Of a stretch of 64,000 nt of DNA, positions 61,621-64,000 are shown in pieces (positions within the stretch are counted from its first letter, which is position 1; each line of letters opens with the position of its first letter). The notes below the pieces were generated by a model that was given only the letters and a program-made list of their open reading frames with translations, ran no database searches and was not told the origin of the DNA. Location: positions 58,976 through 122,975 of the forward strand of contig PDHQ01000092.1 of NCBI GenBank assembly GCA_003339415.1. Reading direction: 5' to 3'. The stretch is from Ophiocordyceps camponoti-saundersi (nom. inval.). Its lineage: Eukaryota > Ascomycota > Sordariomycetes > Hypocreales > Ophiocordycipitaceae. The position numbers and the translations under genes are program-made.

Positions 61621-62389
61621 TTTAATAAGGGAATAATTTTATACGAAACTAATCACTTCGAATTTAAAATAGGACCTTATACCTTTACCGATACCTTCGA
61701 TATTTTTAAAATAGTAGAATACGATATAATATTAGGTTATCCTTTTCTTTATAAATATAATCCGCAAATTAACTAGAAAACCGGCTAAGTTAAATTTATA
61801 GACGATTATTTAATATCTAGTATTTCTAATAGTAATATTAGTAAAAATAATCGAACGGATTTTAAAAGGAAAAATAAACCGAGAAGGTATAATTATAATA
61901 ATAGTAAGAAGCCTTATTATAAGATTTCTAGAAATACTAATAGAAGTAAGTTAAGCGTAAAAATAAGTAATCTAAATATGCAAAAAACGATTACTATAAG
62001 AATAAACGATCGAATATAAATAGTTATAATAAAAGTTAACCTTATTATAATTATATAAATAGAAAAGAAAATACTAGGTTTAATAACGCCCTAGGAAATC
62101 TTTATAAAGGATTTAGCTTAAGAAATTTTAAAGAGGCGAGAAGCCCGAATAACGAGAATAGTTCGATTAAAGAAATTAAAGGAAGGAAAAACTTCTTTAA
62201 TAATAATTAGACATTTACTATAAGAAATAAATATAATTATTATAAGTAAGAACCTTATAATAAAGTAAGAAGTAATAAAATTTATAGTAAAACGCCTTAT
62301 ACTACTATTATATTAGCTGCTATTTCTAGCGTAGATTATAAGGAAGAAATAGCTTCTTATTCTAAAGAAAAGTTAGAACGCTATAAATT

Positions 62390-63800
62390 AATACCTAAAG
62401 AAATTCTAGAAGAATTCCTAGATATATTTAAAAAACCCCCGGATAATACCTTACCTAAAAGAAGCCTATAAGATTACGAAATTAAATTAAAGCCTTATTC
62501 GGAACCGCGATTTATACGAATTTATAATAGTAACGAAAAATAACTATAAGTATTAAAGGAATATCTAGAAGAATAAATTAAAAAGGGATATATAAGACCT
62601 TCTAAAAGCCCTTATAAAGCTCCTATTATATTTACTAATAAATCGGGTAAAAAAAAAGATAAATTAAGACCCGTAATCGACTATCGAAAATTAAATAACG
62701 ATATTATTAAAGATAGAACGCCGATACCTTTAATTATAGAACTAAAAGATAGATTAAGCTAGAAATAGTATTTTACTAAGTTAGATTTAAAACTAGCTTA
62801 TTACTAAATACGAATAGCGGAAGGAGACGAATATAAAATAGCCTTCGGAACTAGATACGGAAGCTATAAATATTTAGTATTACCTTTAGGATTATATAAT
62901 AGCCCCGCTATTTTTTAAAAACGTATAAATTATATTCTAAGAGATTATTTAGATATATTTACTACGGCTTATTTAGACGATATTATTATATTTTTAGATA
63001 CCTTAGAAGAATATAAAATTCACTTAAAAAAGGTATTAGAAGCCTTACGGAAAGCCGAATTATATATTAATCCTAAGAAATACGAATTCTTTTCTAAAGA
63101 AGTTAAATTTCTAGGTACTATTATAACCCCTTATAATATTAAAATAAACCCTAGTAAATTAAAACCTTTAAAAGACTAGCTTATACCTAAATCGATTAAA
63201 AATATATAGTAATTTATAGGATACTATAATTATTATAGAAGGTTTATTAAAGACTTTTCTAATATAATTATTCCTATATTAATAATAATAAAATTAGCTA
63301 AAAAAGAACCTTTTAAATAGACCGAAGAAGCTAATATAGCTTTTAATTCCCTTAAAGAAAAGCTAATCTCAGCACCTATATTAATAGCTTATAATTCGAA
63401 ATAGCCTTTAATTTTAGAAACCGATACTTCTAATTACGCTATAGGAGCCTAATTAAGCTAGGAAAATAATATTATATTACCCCTTATAGCTTTCTATTCT
63501 AAAAAGCTAGTAGATTCGGAAATTAATTATCTTATCTACGATAAAGAATTTTTAGCTATTATTAAAGTAATTAAAGAATTTAAGTATTATATATTAGGAA
63601 ACGAATTTAAGCTAAGGATTTATACCGACTATAAAAATATAAGCTATTTTAGTACGAGTTAAACCTTAAATAGCCGATAAATTAGGTAAGCTAAATTCCT
63701 TATAGATTATAATTACGAAATTATATATAAAAAAGAAAGTGAGAATAAAAGAGCCGATATTATTAGTAGAAGACTTAATTTAGATACCGGTATAATACCT
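62390..63800 (+). pseudogene. Reverse transcriptase-RNase H relic of gypsy E
   Basis: RT blocks: [49 protein letters not shown], and AYLDDIIIF with both catalytic Asp present (62970-62981). Connection YYNYYRRFIKDFS, then RNase H ETDTSNYAIGA and IYDKEFLAIIKVIKEFKYYI. About a dozen RIP-type stops (for example at Trp and Gln positions) prevent expression of a full pol. Confidence 0.9.
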
Positions 63801-64000
63801 ATAACGACTAATTTCCTTAAAATAAATAACGAAGGAAATTTAGAATAAAATACCTTAAACGCTATATTTAAGGTAGAAGCTAATAATTCTATATTAAAAT
63901 AAATAAAAGAAGCCTATAAAGATACTAATTTTAAGGATTATAAAGATATTAAGTAGATAGATAACTTAGCTTATTTAAAAGAGAAGTTATTTATACCTCC

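Larger units (their letters stand above)
58243..64000 (+). mobile_element. Ty3/gypsy element E, 5' part, running off the window
   Basis: Starts with an 849-bp LTR (58243-59091), then + strand gag (about 59350-60110), protease (61396-61620 open), RT (62390-63200) and RNase H (63350-63800). The integrase start follows and the window ends. Order and motifs are of a gypsy element. This is the least mutated copy of its family (others: F, D): long readable stretches, intact YLDD and DSGA, with scattered stops. The 3' LTR and target duplication cannot be checked. Confidence 0.92.

Overview
The window looks like a heterochromatic, repeat-filled block of a filamentous ascomycete (Pezizomycotina) chromosome, with one 4.6 kb gene island at about 22.78-27.36 kb. 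Outside the island, CpA and TpG are nearly absent and TpA is everywhere, while CpG is still common. That is the signature of repeat-induced point mutation (RIP) acting in CpA context. It explains why almost no open reading frames survive outside the island and why stops (TAA/TAG from CAA/CAG/TGG) are dense. Species cannot be decided from the sequence alone.

Layout. 1-11.4 kb: a piece of repeat family A, then the pol and 3' LTR of a Ty3/gypsy copy (K1) split by a complete Ty3/gypsy element G (2243-9154). 11.4-20.7 kb: pol of a Ty1/copia element (J, + strand) carrying a 319-bp MITE-like element (12719-13037) and a complete copia element I (13449-20538). 20.7-22.6 kb: unassigned AT-rich DNA. 22.6-27.6 kb: the island, bracketed by inverted arms of about 210 bp and holding two convergent genes. 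One is a TTI2-like gene (+) that appears damaged by frame changes; the other is a full-length FIG4-type polyphosphoinositide phosphatase gene (-) with two in-frame introns. 27.6-30.0 kb: unassigned AT-rich DNA. 30.0-33.8 kb: 5' half of a second gypsy copy (K2). 33.8-55.4 kb: a nested stack. An LTR of gypsy element F is split by A', A' is split by chromodomain-type gypsy element B, and B is split by copia element C and by solo LTR D. 55.4-58.2 kb: unassigned. 58243-end: 5' part of gypsy element E, which runs off the window.

The nesting is supported by exact target-site duplications (GTATC, AAGGG, TAAAC, CTCC(G/A), (C/T)TATT, TA) and by LTR pairs of equal or near-equal length. The split F LTR rejoins to 852 bp, the same length as solo LTR D. 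The reverse transcriptase active site (YxDD) is still recognisable in eight elements. In seven, one or both aspartates read Asn, as TpG to TpA change predicts; only the youngest-looking element E keeps both. FIG4 and TTI2 act in unrelated processes (PI(3,5)P2 turnover at the vacuole, PIKK assembly), so their adjacency is probably just local gene order surviving between repeat blocks. I found no tRNA, rRNA, CRISPR or biosynthetic cluster.
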